64,000 nt of DNA from Candidatus Petromonas tenebris. Its GTDB lineage: Bacteria; Bacillota; Clostridia; Peptostreptococcales; Caminicellaceae. The stretch is from assembly GCA_014236755.1 (NCBI GenBank), contig JACCKY010000024.1:1-64000 (forward strand), in the 5' to 3' direction. Below, one piece after another: positions 36,359-45,581 of the stretch. The first letter of the stretch is position 1; the number at the start of each line of letters is the position of its first letter. The position numbers and the translations under genes are program-made. Under the pieces are notes generated by a model, which ran no database searches, was not told the origin of the DNA, and saw only the letters and a list, made by a program, of their open reading frames with translations.

Positions 36359-37663
36359 ATGTCTATAGCTTTAAAGGCCGCACTTATATTATTTGCTTCT
36401 TTTCTAGTACAACTAGGAATTGGAGTGCCTATTTCAATTAGTATAGGAACTTCAACGATAATTACTGCACTTACTTCATTGCCTATGGATATTGGAATAT
36501 TTACTGCTGCACAAAAGATGATAAGCGGAACAGATAGCTTTTCTTTATTGGCTGTGCCTTTATTTGTACTTTCTGGAAACATAATGAACAATGGTGGCAT
36601 AGCCAAGAGACTTGTAAATTTTGCAAAAGTTATAGGTGGCAGGCTTCCAGGAGCGTTAGCCCATGCAAACATACTAGGTAATATGTTATTTGGATCCTTA
36701 TCTGGGTCTGCAGTTGCTGCAGCGGCTGCCATAGGAGGTACTATGGCACCTATTCAAGAAAAGGAAGGATATGATCCTTCATATTCTGCAGCTGTAAATA
36801 TTGCTTCATCACCTACAGGAATGCTTATTCCACCAAGCGGAGTTTTAATTCTTTATTCCTTGGTTGCAGGTGGGGTTTCTATTTCAGCTCTTTTTGTTGC
36901 TGGATACATACCAGGTATAATAATGGGATTGGCATCAATGATTGTTGCTTACGTTTATGCTAAGAAAAATAATTATCCTGTTTCTGAAAAATTTACCTTT
37001 AGTGAAGGACTTAAGGTTTTCTTAGATGCAATACCAAGTCTCATGCTCATAGTAATAGTTATTGGAGGTATTGTATTTGGAGCATTTACAGCTACTGAAG
37101 GAGCAGGTATTGCAGTTGTTTATACATTATTGTTATCTCTATTCTACAAATCATTGGATTTAAAATCGGTAAAGGACATACTCATTAAAACTGCTGTTAC
37201 AACAGGGGTAATTATGTTTTTAGTTGCAGCATCCTCAGCTATGTCCTGGATTATGGCATATACAGGAATACCTCAAGCTATAAGTAGCGCCATAATGTCT
37301 ATATCCGACAATCCAATAGTAATATTATTTATTATGAATATTACATTATTGATAGTCGGTACGTTTATGGATTTAACTCCAGCAGTATTAATTTTTACTC
37401 CAATATTTTTACCAATAGCTACAAATTTAGGAATGCACCCAGTACACTTTGGGATAGTTTTAGTATTTAATCTTTGTATAGGTATAATGACACCGCCAGT
37501 TGGAAGCGTTTTATTTGTGGGATGTAGCGTTTCTAATGTTTCAATAGAAAAGGTAATTAAACCATTACTACCTTTCTTTGCAGCATTAATAGCAGCACTA
37601 TTCCTTGTAACCTATGTTCCAGCACTTAGCTTATTTTTACCAAAGCTATTTAACTTAATATAG
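36359..37663 (+). CDS. TRAP transporter large permease DctM
   Basis: DctM is the ion-coupled transport subunit. The 434-residue sequence has the 12-helix pattern with family motifs: LLAVPLFVLSGNIMNNGGIAKRLV near residue 63, GSLSGSAVAAAAAIGGTMAP near residue 114, SPTGMLIPPSGVLILYS near residue 152 and GIMTPPVGSVLFVGC near residue 376. The start has an AAAGGGAGTG site. It completes the DctPQM importer. Confidence 0.94.
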   Translation: MSIALKAALILFASFLVQLGIGVPISISIGTSTIITALTSLPMDIGIFTAAQKMISGTDSFSLLAVPLFVLSGNIMNNGGIAKRLVNFAKVIGGRLPGALAHANILGNMLFGSLSGSAVAAAAAIGGTMAPIQEKEGYDPSYSAAVNIASSPTGMLIPPSGVLILYSLVAGGVSISALFVAGYIPGIIMGLASMIVAYVYAKKNNYPVSEKFTFSEGLKVFLDAIPSLMLIVIVIGGIVFGAFTATEGAGIAVVYTLLLSLFYKSLDLKSVKDILIKTAVTTGVIMFLVAASSAMSWIMAYTGIPQAISSAIMSISDNPIVILFIMNITLLIVGTFMDLTPAVLIFTPIFLPIATNLGMHPVHFGIVLVFNLCIGIMTPPVGSVLFVGCSVSNVSIEKVIKPLLPFFAALIAALFLVTYVPALSLFLPKLFNLI

Positions 37664-37682
37664 TGATAGGGAGGAGCAAAAT

Positions 37683-40082
37683 ATGATTTTAAATAAATAT
37701 CTCTTTACATTTGTAAAGGAAGAAAATAATGTTTTAGATTTTAAATTAAATGAATCAAATGTATTTGTAAAAGTTTTTGTACTAGAGGAAGACATTATAC
37801 GTGTACTATTTATAGATGAAAAGTTAAGCCTAGATAAAACTTGGCTTGTGGCTCCAGGAATGGATGATATTCCCTACGAAGGAAGGAATAGACTAGACAT
37901 AAGTCCTTTCACACTTCCTAACTTTGAATATAATCAGGGGGAAGAAACATTCATTATAGAAACTAAGAAAATAAAGGCCGTTATTAATTTAAATGGATTT
38001 AAGATAAGCTGGTTTGCTAAGAAAGATGGTGAATGGATTAATATTGCTAATGATAGAAAAACTCAAAGTTATAACTTGAAAGAAAGTTTAGGCAAGGGAG
38101 TATTTCATTATTTAGAAAGAAGACTTGAAGAGCAATACTTTGGTTTAGGAGAAAAATCAGGAAAAATAGATAGATATGGAAGAAGATACAGGATGCTAAG
38201 TGTCGATCCTATGGGTTATGATGCAGAAACTACTGATCCTCTATATAAGCATATACCATTTTACATTACTAGAAATAGTGATAATGCTTGCTCCTACGGA
38301 CTATTTTACGACAACCTATCAACTTCAATTTTTGAAATGGGTTCAGAGCTAGATAATTATCATGGATACTACAGATATTACCAAGCCGAAGCAGGAGATT
38401 TAGATTATTATATGATTCTTGGCCCAAGCATCAAAGATGTAGTAGAAAAGTTTTCTTGGCTTACTGGTAAAACAATATTCCAGCCGAAATGGTGTATTGG
38501 ATATTCTGGTTCTACTATGAGCTATACAGATGCTGAAAATGCACAAGAACAACTTCAAAACTTTATTAAGGACTGTAAAAAGCATGATATACCTTGTGAT
38601 TCATTTCAGTTATCATCTGGATATACTTCAATAGGAAATAAAAGATATGTTTTCAATTGGAATAGATCTAAAATACCAACACCAAAAGAAATGACGAAAA
38701 GTTTTCATGAAAATGGTTTAAAGCTTTGTGCAAATATAAAGCCATGTTTACTACTTGATCATCCTAGATTTGATGAGCTTAAGTCAGAAAATATGTTTAT
38801 AATGAATAAGGATAAAACAAGTCCGGAAATTGTACAATTTTGGGATGATTTAGGAGCATATCTGGACTTTACTAATCCTAAAACAATTGAGTGGTGGAAG
38901 AAAAATGTTAAGGAGCAATTACTTGAATACGGCATTGATTCAACATGGAATGACAACAATGAGTATGAAATATGGGATGGAGAAGCAAAGGCCAATGGAT
39001 TTGGAAAAGATATAGATATCTCTCTGATTAGACCACTGCAACCCTTACTAATGATGAAGGCATCCTACGATGCACAAAAAGAGTTTGCACCAAATATTAG
39101 ACCATATCTTATATCACGTTCAGGATGTCCGGGTATGCAAAGATATGTACAGACATGGTCAGGAGATAATAGAACTAGCTGGAAGACAATAAAATATAAT
39201 ATAAAAATGGGAATAGGGCTTAGTTTGTCAGGTGTATATAACTTCGGCCATGATGTAGGTGGATTTGCAGGACCAGCACCAGAACCTGAAATGTTTGTAA
39301 GATGGGTTCAAAATGGTATATTCCACCCAAGATTTACTATTCATTCATGGAATGATGATGCAACTGTAAACGAGCCTTGGATGTATCCAGAAATTACAAA
39401 ATATATAAGAAAGCTGATTAAATTTAGAACTAAAATAACTCCTTATATATATAACCTTCTTTACAGAGCCCATAAGAATTATGAACCTATGGTTAGACCA
39501 ACCTTCTACAACTTTGAAGATGATAAAAATACCTTTAAGGAAAATGATGACTTTATGTTAGGTGAAAGTCTTCTTGTGGCTTCCGTTGTTGAAGAAGGAA
39601 AATATGAAAGAGAAGTTTACTTACCAAATACTGAGCTTGGATGGTATGATTTCAACACTGAAAAATGGTATGAAGGTGGCCAGACAGTTACTATTCCCGC
39701 ACCATTAGACTATACACCATTATTAGTAAAGGGTGGATCAATTATACCGATAAATGATGCAGAAATAACCTTTGAGACTAAAGAAAAGGATGAGAGAGGA
39801 TTTATGCTGTTTCCCCATAGAGAAAATGGTAGTACTTCATTTGAATTATATGAAGATGATGGATTAACAATGGATTATCTAAAAGGATATTTTACCAAAG
39901 TAAAAGTTAAAATGGATACTACAGAAGACGAAATTAATGTGACAATTACAAAGAAAGGAAAGTATGAGCTTCCATATAAGGAAGTGCGAGTTTATTTACC
40001 AAAGCATGAATTAAGAAAAGTAATAATAAATGGAAAAGAGTTTACAGCAAATAATGAAAATGTACACACAATAAGAATCTAA
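37683..40082 (+). CDS. Glycoside hydrolase family 31 (alpha-glycosidase)
   Basis: The 799-residue protein has a GH31 layout. An N-terminal beta-sandwich (about 1-260, with YFGLGEKSGKIDRYGRRYRM near 157) precedes a TIM barrel (about 265-600) and C-terminal beta domains. The catalytic nucleophile lies in STWNDNNEYEIWDGEA (Asp near residue 423) and the acid/base in TWSGDNRTSW (Asp near residue 500). No signal peptide is present, so it acts inside the cell. GH31 enzymes hydrolyse alpha-glucosides, alpha-xylosides or sulfoquinovosides; substrate is unknown, but the position between the TRAP genes and uxaC suggests sugars linked to uronic acids. Confidence 0.88.
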   Translation: MILNKYLFTFVKEENNVLDFKLNESNVFVKVFVLEEDIIRVLFIDEKLSLDKTWLVAPGMDDIPYEGRNRLDISPFTLPNFEYNQGEETFIIETKKIKAVINLNGFKISWFAKKDGEWINIANDRKTQSYNLKESLGKGVFHYLERRLEEQYFGLGEKSGKIDRYGRRYRMLSVDPMGYDAETTDPLYKHIPFYITRNSDNACSYGLFYDNLSTSIFEMGSELDNYHGYYRYYQAEAGDLDYYMILGPSIKDVVEKFSWLTGKTIFQPKWCIGYSGSTMSYTDAENAQEQLQNFIKDCKKHDIPCDSFQLSSGYTSIGNKRYVFNWNRSKIPTPKEMTKSFHENGLKLCANIKPCLLLDHPRFDELKSENMFIMNKDKTSPEIVQFWDDLGAYLDFTNPKTIEWWKKNVKEQLLEYGIDSTWNDNNEYEIWDGEAKANGFGKDIDISLIRPLQPLLMMKASYDAQKEFAPNIRPYLISRSGCPGMQRYVQTWSGDNRTSWKTIKYNIKMGIGLSLSGVYNFGHDVGGFAGPAPEPEMFVRWVQNGIFHPRFTIHSWNDDATVNEPWMYPEITKYIRKLIKFRTKITPYIYNLLYRAHKNYEPMVRPTFYNFEDDKNTFKENDDFMLGESLLVASVVEEGKYEREVYLPNTELGWYDFNTEKWYEGGQTVTIPAPLDYTPLLVKGGSIIPINDAEITFETKEKDERGFMLFPHRENGSTSFELYEDDGLTMDYLKGYFTKVKVKMDTTEDEINVTITKKGKYELPYKEVRVYLPKHELRKVIINGKEFTANNENVHTIRI

Positions 40083-40110
40083 TTATAGATTTATCAAAGG
40101 ATGGATTTAC

Positions 40111-41517
40111 ATGAGCACATTTATTAATGAAAACTTTTTACTTAACAATGAAACTGCTATTGAGTTGTATAATGAGTATGCAAAGGATATGCCTATATAT
40201 GATTACCACTGTCATTTAAGTCCTAAAGAAATATGGGAAGATAAGAGATTCGATAATATAACACAGTTATGGTTATATGGTGATCATTATAAATGGAGAG
40301 CCATGAGAATTAATGGAATAATAGAGGATTATATAACTGGAGATAAAGGGGACTACGATAAGTTCTTAGCTTGGGCAAAAACTATACCTAATTGTATAGG
40401 AAATCCCCTTTATCACTGGACACAGCTTGAGCTTAAAAGATATTTCAATATAGATGAACTATTAAACGAAGATACTGCTCCAGTAATATGGCAAAAGTGT
40501 AATGAAGTATTACAAAACAAAGAATTTAGTGCAAGAAGACTTATAAATAGATCAAATGTAAAGATGATAGGAACTACAGACGATCCAATTGATTCATTGG
40601 ATTATCATAAAAAAATCAGGAAAGAAGGACAGCTTGAAGCTAAAGTGCTTCCAACCTTTAGGCCAGATAAGGCATTGGAAATAAATAAAGAAGGTTTTTC
40701 AAACTGGATAAAAAGGTTATCGGAAGTTACAGGTATATCTATTAAAAGGTATAAGGATTTGTTAGATGCTCTTAAGGATAGGGTAAATTACTTTAATCAA
40801 GAGGGTTGCCGGATGTCAGATCACAGTTTGAGTTATGTTCCTTATGCTGAGGCCTCTGAAACAGAATTAGAAGAAATATTTAAAAAAGCTATGGTTTCAG
40901 AAAAAGTCAGTCCACAGGAAGAAAATAAATATAAAACCTATACACTAATATTTTTAGGGAAGTTATATCATTCCCTAGGATGGGTAATGCAGCTACATAT
41001 TGGAGCTATGAGAAATAATAATACTAGAATGTTTAACATTTTAGGAGGAGATGCAGGATTTGATTCAATAAATGATTGCAATATAGCAGTGCCATTATCA
41101 AGGCTTTTAGATGCATTAGATAGGGAAAACTCTCTGCCAAAAACCATACTATATAATTTAAACCCCAAAGATAATTATGTAATAGCCACAATGCTAGGAA
41201 ACTTTCAAGGCGATGGTATTCCTGGAAAAATACAGTTTGGCTCTGGCTGGTGGTTCAATGATCAAAAAGATGGGATGATAAGACAAATGACTGACTTAGC
41301 TAACTTAGGTCTTTTAAGTCACTTTGTTGGAATGCTTACGGACTCAAGAAGTTTCTTATCCTATACTAGACATGAGTACTTTAGAAGATTACTATGTAGT
41401 CTTCTAGGAGAGTGGGCTGAAAAGGGAGAAGTACCAAAGGATATTAATTTATTAGGAAATATGGTGAAGAATATATCCTATAATAACGCAGTAAAATATT
41501 TTAGTATAGATATATAG
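40111..41517 (+). CDS. uxaC: Glucuronate isomerase UxaC
   Basis: UxaC isomerises D-glucuronate to D-fructuronate (and galacturonate to tagaturonate). The 468-residue length and motifs fit: MPIYDYHCHLSPKEIWED near residue 27 (metal-binding HxH), MIGTTDDPIDSLDYH near residue 150, LPTFRPDKALEI, MQLHIGAMRNNNTRMF near residue 293 and a C-terminal GMLTDSRSFLSYTRHEYFRRLLC. It begins 28 nt after the GH31 gene in the same operon. Confidence 0.95.
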   Translation: MSTFINENFLLNNETAIELYNEYAKDMPIYDYHCHLSPKEIWEDKRFDNITQLWLYGDHYKWRAMRINGIIEDYITGDKGDYDKFLAWAKTIPNCIGNPLYHWTQLELKRYFNIDELLNEDTAPVIWQKCNEVLQNKEFSARRLINRSNVKMIGTTDDPIDSLDYHKKIRKEGQLEAKVLPTFRPDKALEINKEGFSNWIKRLSEVTGISIKRYKDLLDALKDRVNYFNQEGCRMSDHSLSYVPYAEASETELEEIFKKAMVSEKVSPQEENKYKTYTLIFLGKLYHSLGWVMQLHIGAMRNNNTRMFNILGGDAGFDSINDCNIAVPLSRLLDALDRENSLPKTILYNLNPKDNYVIATMLGNFQGDGIPGKIQFGSGWWFNDQKDGMIRQMTDLANLGLLSHFVGMLTDSRSFLSYTRHEYFRRLLCSLLGEWAEKGEVPKDINLLGNMVKNISYNNAVKYFSIDI

Positions 41518-41541
41518 TTAAATATATGAGGAGGGATAAGT

Positions 41542-42582
41542 ATGAAGATGACCTTTAGATGGTATGGTGACGATGATCCAGTAACTCTAGAAAAAATTCG
41601 TCAAATACCAGGAATGGTTGGAATTGTTTCAGCAATATATGATATTCCAGTAGGAGAAGCATGGCCATTAGAAAAGATTATGGAGCTTAAGGGAAAAATT
41701 GAAGCTCATGGATTAACGCTAGAGGTAATAGAAAGTGTACCAGTCCACGAAGATATAAAGCTAGGGCTACCCACAAGGGATAAATACATTGATAACTATA
41801 AAAAAACTATAGAGAATTTAGGCAAGGCAGGTGTAAAGGTAGTGTGCTACAACTTTATGCCTGTATTTGACTGGACTAGGTCAGAATTAGATCATAGACT
41901 AGATGATGGTTCCACTGCATTAATATATGATAGGGAAACAGTGGAAAAAATGAATCCATTAAGTGGAGAGTTAAATCTTCCTGGTTGGGATACTAGCTAT
42001 GAGGAGAATGAATTAGAGGATTTACTGAAACAATATAATAATCTAAGTGAAGAAGGATTATGGAATAACCTTGAATACTTTTTAAAGGAAATCATTCCTG
42101 TAGCAGAGGAATCCAATGTAAAAATGGCAATTCATCCTGATGATCCGCCATGGTCAATTTTTGGGTTGCCAAGGATAATTACAAGTGAAGAAAATTTAGA
42201 AAGATTTTTAAAGCTTGTTGATAATAGTTATAATGGTTTAACATTATGTAGTGGTTCATTAGGAGTATCAAAGGATAATGATATACCAAGAATAGTAAGA
42301 AAATTTGGCAAGAGAATTCATTTTGCCCACATGAGAAATGTAAAAATAACTGAAGATAAATCCTTTGAAGAGGCAGCTCATCCATCCAAGTATGGATCCC
42401 TTGATATGGTAGAAATACTAAGGGCATATCATGAAGTAGGATTTGATGGACCAATGAGACCAGACCATGGAAGAATGATATGGGGTGAAACAGGAAAACC
42501 AGGATATGGTTTATTTGATAGAGCATTAGGTGCGACCTATTTATATGGTATTTGGGAGACGCTAGTGAAAACAAAAAAGTAG
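41542..42582 (+). CDS. uxuA: Mannonate dehydratase UxuA
   Basis: UxuA dehydrates D-mannonate to 2-keto-3-deoxygluconate. The 346 residues open with [24 protein letters not shown], and contain [16 protein letters not shown] near residue 105, [18 protein letters not shown] near residue 195, [11 protein letters not shown] near 233, [10 protein letters not shown] near 259 and [13 protein letters not shown] near 307. These supply the conserved histidines and cysteine of the metal site. The spacing to uxaC is 24 nt. Confidence 0.96.
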   Translation: MKMTFRWYGDDDPVTLEKIRQIPGMVGIVSAIYDIPVGEAWPLEKIMELKGKIEAHGLTLEVIESVPVHEDIKLGLPTRDKYIDNYKKTIENLGKAGVKVVCYNFMPVFDWTRSELDHRLDDGSTALIYDRETVEKMNPLSGELNLPGWDTSYEENELEDLLKQYNNLSEEGLWNNLEYFLKEIIPVAEESNVKMAIHPDDPPWSIFGLPRIITSEENLERFLKLVDNSYNGLTLCSGSLGVSKDNDIPRIVRKFGKRIHFAHMRNVKITEDKSFEEAAHPSKYGSLDMVEILRAYHEVGFDGPMRPDHGRMIWGETGKPGYGLFDRALGATYLYGIWETLVKTKK

Positions 42583-42604
42583 ATTTTAGAATAGGAGGAC
42601 TAAA

Positions 42605-43462
42605 ATGAAATTACCTTTTAATATAGATTTAAGTAATAAAGTAACAGTAGTAACAGGTGGAGGGGGAGTTCTTTGTAGTTCATTTGCAAAGGCCTTAGGG
42701 AAATGTGGGGCCAAGATAGCTGTTCTTGACTTAAGAAAGGAAAGCGCTGATAAAGTAGCTGAGGAAATCAATAAAGAAGGTGGCATTGCCATAGGGGTAG
42801 AGGCTAATGTACTTGAAATAGAAAGCTTGAAAAAAGCACGAGATATAGTAAATGAAGAACTTGGAACATGTGATGTTTTAATAAATGGTGCCGGAGGAAA
42901 TCATCCTAAGGGAACTACAAGTAAAGAATATTTATTTAAAGAGGATATTAAAAATATTGATAAAGATACGATTACATTTTTTGATTTAGATCCTAAAGGG
43001 ATAGAGTTTGTATTTAATCTTAATTTCCTTGGTACTCTATTACCTAGTCAGGTATTTTCAAGGGATATGATAGATAAAGATGGTGCTACTATAATCAATA
43101 TATCATCTATGAATGCATATGCACCATTAACAAAGATACCTGCATATAGTGGAGCAAAGGCTGCTGTATCAAATTTCACTCAGTGGCTTGCAGTGCATAT
43201 GTCTAAAGTAGGTATTAGAGTCAATGCAATAGCACCAGGATTCTTTCTAACAAATCAAAATAGATCATTATTGACAAATGAAGACGGATCCTATACAGAA
43301 AGAGCACGTAAGATACTTAGTCAAACACCAGTGGGGCGATTTGGGGATACAGATGAATTAATAGGTACATTATTATGGTTAGTACATAATGATGCTTCTA
43401 GCTTTGTAAATGGCGCAATTATCCCTGTAGATGGTGGCTTTAGTGCATATTCAGGTGTATAA
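42605..43462 (+). CDS. uxuB: SDR-type D-mannonate oxidoreductase (fructuronate reductase)
   Basis: A 285-residue short-chain dehydrogenase with the cofactor site VTVVTGGGGVLCSSFAKAL, INGAGGNHPKGTT, the catalytic serine in IINISSMNAYAP and the Y-x3-K in PAYSGAKAAVSNF (Tyr near residue 181). The insert after GAGGNHP and the final VNGAIIPVDGGFSAYSGV are typical of the SDR fructuronate reductases found beside uxuA in Gram-positives. These replace the unrelated UxuB of E. coli. It completes glucuronate to 2-keto-3-deoxygluconate; the KDG kinase and aldolase are not in the window. Confidence 0.88.
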   Translation: MKLPFNIDLSNKVTVVTGGGGVLCSSFAKALGKCGAKIAVLDLRKESADKVAEEINKEGGIAIGVEANVLEIESLKKARDIVNEELGTCDVLINGAGGNHPKGTTSKEYLFKEDIKNIDKDTITFFDLDPKGIEFVFNLNFLGTLLPSQVFSRDMIDKDGATIINISSMNAYAPLTKIPAYSGAKAAVSNFTQWLAVHMSKVGIRVNAIAPGFFLTNQNRSLLTNEDGSYTERARKILSQTPVGRFGDTDELIGTLLWLVHNDASSFVNGAIIPVDGGFSAYSGV

Positions 43463-43463
43463 A

Positions 43464-43512
43464 TTAAGGTGTAATATATTTTTATATAAAAATTACATCT
43501 CCTTCATAATTT
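43464..43512 (+). terminator. Probable terminator of the uronate operon
   Basis: AAGGTGTAAT...ATTACATCTCCTT forms an imperfect stem around an AT-rich loop just after uxuB. The tail is only moderately T-rich. Confidence 0.45.
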
Positions 43513-43576
43513 CTCCACAATGAATTTGTATAATTGATTTAACAAAATAAATTATTAAAAAAGGAGATGTTAAGAA

Positions 43577-43921
43577 ATGAAAAAGAAAACAATCATCACA
43601 TTAACATTAGGTGCTTTTATAGCCCTAGGTAGTATTGGCGGAGTATTTGCTGCTGAAGTCGATAACACTACAGTAAGTCAAACATTTGCCAGAGGAAATG
43701 GATTAAGAATGTACACTAATGCAAGCTCTGTAGAAGAACTTTTAAAGCAAAAAGTTGATTTAATTGATCAAATGGTTAAGGATGGAAGATTAACTGAAGA
43801 AGCTGCTGAAAACTATAAAAAATTAATAACTGAGAGAATGGAAAACTGTACAACAATTGGTGAAAACAGAAACTCTAATGAAAGACTAGGAATTGGATTT
43901 GGCAGAGGTATGGGTTTATGA
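43577..43921 (+). CDS. Small secreted protein, DUF2680-like, possibly truncated by TGA
   Basis: A 114-residue protein with a signal peptide (KKKTIITLTLGAFIALGSIGGVFA) cleaved before AEVDNTT. A short helical domain follows (VEELLKQKVDLIDQMVKDGRLTEEAAENYKKLI), then a Gly/Arg-rich tail, the pattern of DUF2680-type exported proteins in Clostridia. The TGA at 43919 is followed in the same frame by 22 codons, also Gly-rich (NNQGQGMGKGLGLRRNFSSNN), ending in TAA at 43987. A TGG to TGA change would explain this. Function unknown. Confidence 0.6.
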   Translation: MKKKTIITLTLGAFIALGSIGGVFAAEVDNTTVSQTFARGNGLRMYTNASSVEELLKQKVDLIDQMVKDGRLTEEAAENYKKLITERMENCTTIGENRNSNERLGIGFGRGMGL

Positions 43922-44016
43922 AACAATCAAGGACAAGGAATGGGAAAAGGTTTAGGTCTTAGAAGAAACTTCTCTAGCAATAACTAATCTCTAATATAAA
44001 AAAATACCTTTGTTAT

Positions 44017-44172
44017 AAAATGGACCCCAAAGTGTAATCACTTTGGGGGTTGTTGTTTTTTGTAAACAGCTGCTTTTTTATTCGTAACTAATAATTTCAT
44101 CATGAATAAATTTGTTGTCTTCCAGGTGTTTATACATCAAAAAATAATGCAGAAATAGCCTTGATTATTGAA
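44017..44172 (-). pseudogene. Duplicated 3' end and terminator of the 30773-31618 gene
   Basis: This piece is nearly identical to 30714-30905: the terminator stem, CAGCTGCTTTTTTATTCGTA, AATAATTTCATCATGAATAAAT and CAGAAATAGCCTTGATTATTG. An internal stretch of about 36 bp (about 30823-30858) is deleted. On the minus strand it encodes only the C-terminal tail of the membrane protein, without a start. At its right end it joins directly to a half copy of the palindromic repeat. Confidence 0.85.
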
Positions 44173-44222
44173 ATCTTCTACGGAGCCTGAAGAGGATTAT
44201 TGAAGGATATCTATAAGGAACT
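44173..44222 (-). repeat. Palindromic dispersed repeat, half copy
   Basis: TCTTCTACGGAGCCTGAAGAGG followed by ATTATTGAAGGATAT matches the reverse complement of about 28635-28672 with about 90% identity. It sits at the junction with the duplicated gene end and runs up to the cblS-like gene stop. Confidence 0.8.
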
Positions 44223-44233
44223 AGTGAGGCAAG

Positions 44234-44965
44234 TTAAATTATTCTACCTATTAAATTAAGGGGTATGTCAAATTCATCTTTAATTCTACCATTACTTATA
44301 ATAATTATACATGTAGAAGGCCCTGCAGATTTATTTATGTCTACTTTGGCATTTTCAATAAGACTTATTTTTAAATTTCCACTATTCATTAACTTATTCA
44401 ACTCACCTCTTATACCAGTGGAACCAACTGGAATAATCTCTTTAATATTTTTAAGGCCTAAAGTTTTTATAACAGTTTTAGTACTTGAAATAATCTTTCT
44501 GTTTTTTATAACTTCATTTCCAACACTAGGTATTCCAGCTACATAAATATAATCACCAGCAGAAATTTTATTAACAATTAAATCGTTTTTATTAACAATC
44601 CCTATTGCAGTTACTCCTAGGGCAGTCATAGAGGTTTGCATATTTTTTTCAGTACTTATGGTTATGGGAATATTGTAGTCTATTTCCTTAAGCTCATCTT
44701 TTATACCTCTAAGAATTTCTTCACCTGTAGGACTTGGTTCATTACAGATGTTTACCGTAAGACCTATCGGTTTGGCACCAATAGATAGTATTTCCATCAA
44801 ACACACCCTAGCAGTATATTTACCCGTTACGTTGTATGGAACCTTTACTACGTCATTTTTCTTTAGTCCTATAGCACCACATGAGTCACATGACGTTACA
44901 ATAAACTCACTCTCATTTATTTTTATAAAATTAACATCTCTATGATCACTTAACACCTTTATCAA
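44234..44965 (-). CDS. cblS: AIR synthase-related kinase, probable alpha-ribazole kinase
   Basis: The 243-residue protein is related to the PurM/AIR synthase fold. It has FIVTSCDSCGAIGLKKNDVVKVP near residue 22 and YTARVCLMEILSIGAKPIGLTVNICNEPSP near residue 52. DYIYVAGIPSVGNEVI near residue 138 and VGSTGIRGELNKLM near residue 180 follow. In Listeria, CblS of this family phosphorylates alpha-ribazole for cobalamin assembly and works with the transporter CblT. Here an ECF-type transporter gene lies directly upstream with a 20-nt overlap, which supports that role. HypE- or ThiL-like function is the alternative. Confidence 0.65.
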   Translation of the reverse strand: MIKVLSDHRDVNFIKINESEFIVTSCDSCGAIGLKKNDVVKVPYNVTGKYTARVCLMEILSIGAKPIGLTVNICNEPSPTGEEILRGIKDELKEIDYNIPITISTEKNMQTSMTALGVTAIGIVNKNDLIVNKISAGDYIYVAGIPSVGNEVIKNRKIISSTKTVIKTLGLKNIKEIIPVGSTGIRGELNKLMNSGNLKISLIENAKVDINKSAGPSTCIIIISNGRIKDEFDIPLNLIGRII

Positions 44966-45458
44966 ATCCTTTTTCTTTTATTAGGACGGACTTTTTCAGA
45001 GATAAAAATACCAAGAGGGATATGATTACATTTATGCTACTAGCCAGTAACAGAAATGGTGTTATTCCTATAAAGAATGCCCAGCCAAATTGGGGCAGTA
45101 GAGTTAGAGCTAGAGGAGCACCTATTCCGTTTAAAAGAATACCCACAACACCTGCTGCAATAATATTTGCTTTTCTATATGTAAAGCTGTATAAAAATAC
45201 TGAAATGAACATTATGATTGCTATTATTAGATGGACGGGTAAAGATAGGGGAAATCCAGTATTTGCGGAAGTTAAAACATGTCCCATAAATGCAATTATT
45301 CCACCTTCCATACCTCCCAGCGCTAATCCCCCTAAATATGCAGGCATTGAATCAAGAGCTATGCTTTGTACAGGACTTGGAATTTTAATATAAGAACCAA
45401 CAAAACTAAGGGCTATGAACATTGCCATTAAGACCAACTTTTTCGTATTATTTTCCAT
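44946..45458 (-). CDS. cblT: ECF transporter S component, probable alpha-ribazole transporter
   Basis: A 170-residue membrane protein with five to six helices and an N-terminal KKLVLMAMFIALSFVGSYIKIPSP, the usual opening of ECF S components with the alanine-rich first helix. GGLALGGMEGGIIAFMGHVL follows near residue 43. It is co-transcribed with the AIR synthase-related gene, an arrangement matching CblT-CblS, which salvage alpha-ribazole. It would need the shared EcfA/EcfT module from elsewhere. Other vitamin substrates are possible. No cobalamin riboswitch was seen in the short upstream gap. Confidence 0.6.
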   Translation of the reverse strand: MENNTKKLVLMAMFIALSFVGSYIKIPSPVQSIALDSMPAYLGGLALGGMEGGIIAFMGHVLTSANTGFPLSLPVHLIIAIIMFISVFLYSFTYRKANIIAAGVVGILLNGIGAPLALTLLPQFGWAFFIGITPFLLLASSINVIISLLVFLSLKKSVLIKEKGFDKGVK

Positions 45459-45541
45459 ACATTTCGCCTCCTATTTTCGATAATATACAATACGTAATAA
45501 GTATAGCATCTTTTCAAAGAAATTTCAATTAAAACCTATGT

Positions 45542-45575
45542 ATAAAAAGCCGAAGGATATCATCCTTCGGCTCAT
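45542..45575 (-). terminator. Terminator of the spoVA operon
   Basis: AGCCGAAGGAT-ATC-ATCCTTCGGCT (45548-45572) is a perfect 11-bp stem. Read leftward it is followed by TTTTTATA, so it ends the leftward operon. Confidence 0.88.
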
Positions 45576-45581
45576 ATTTAA

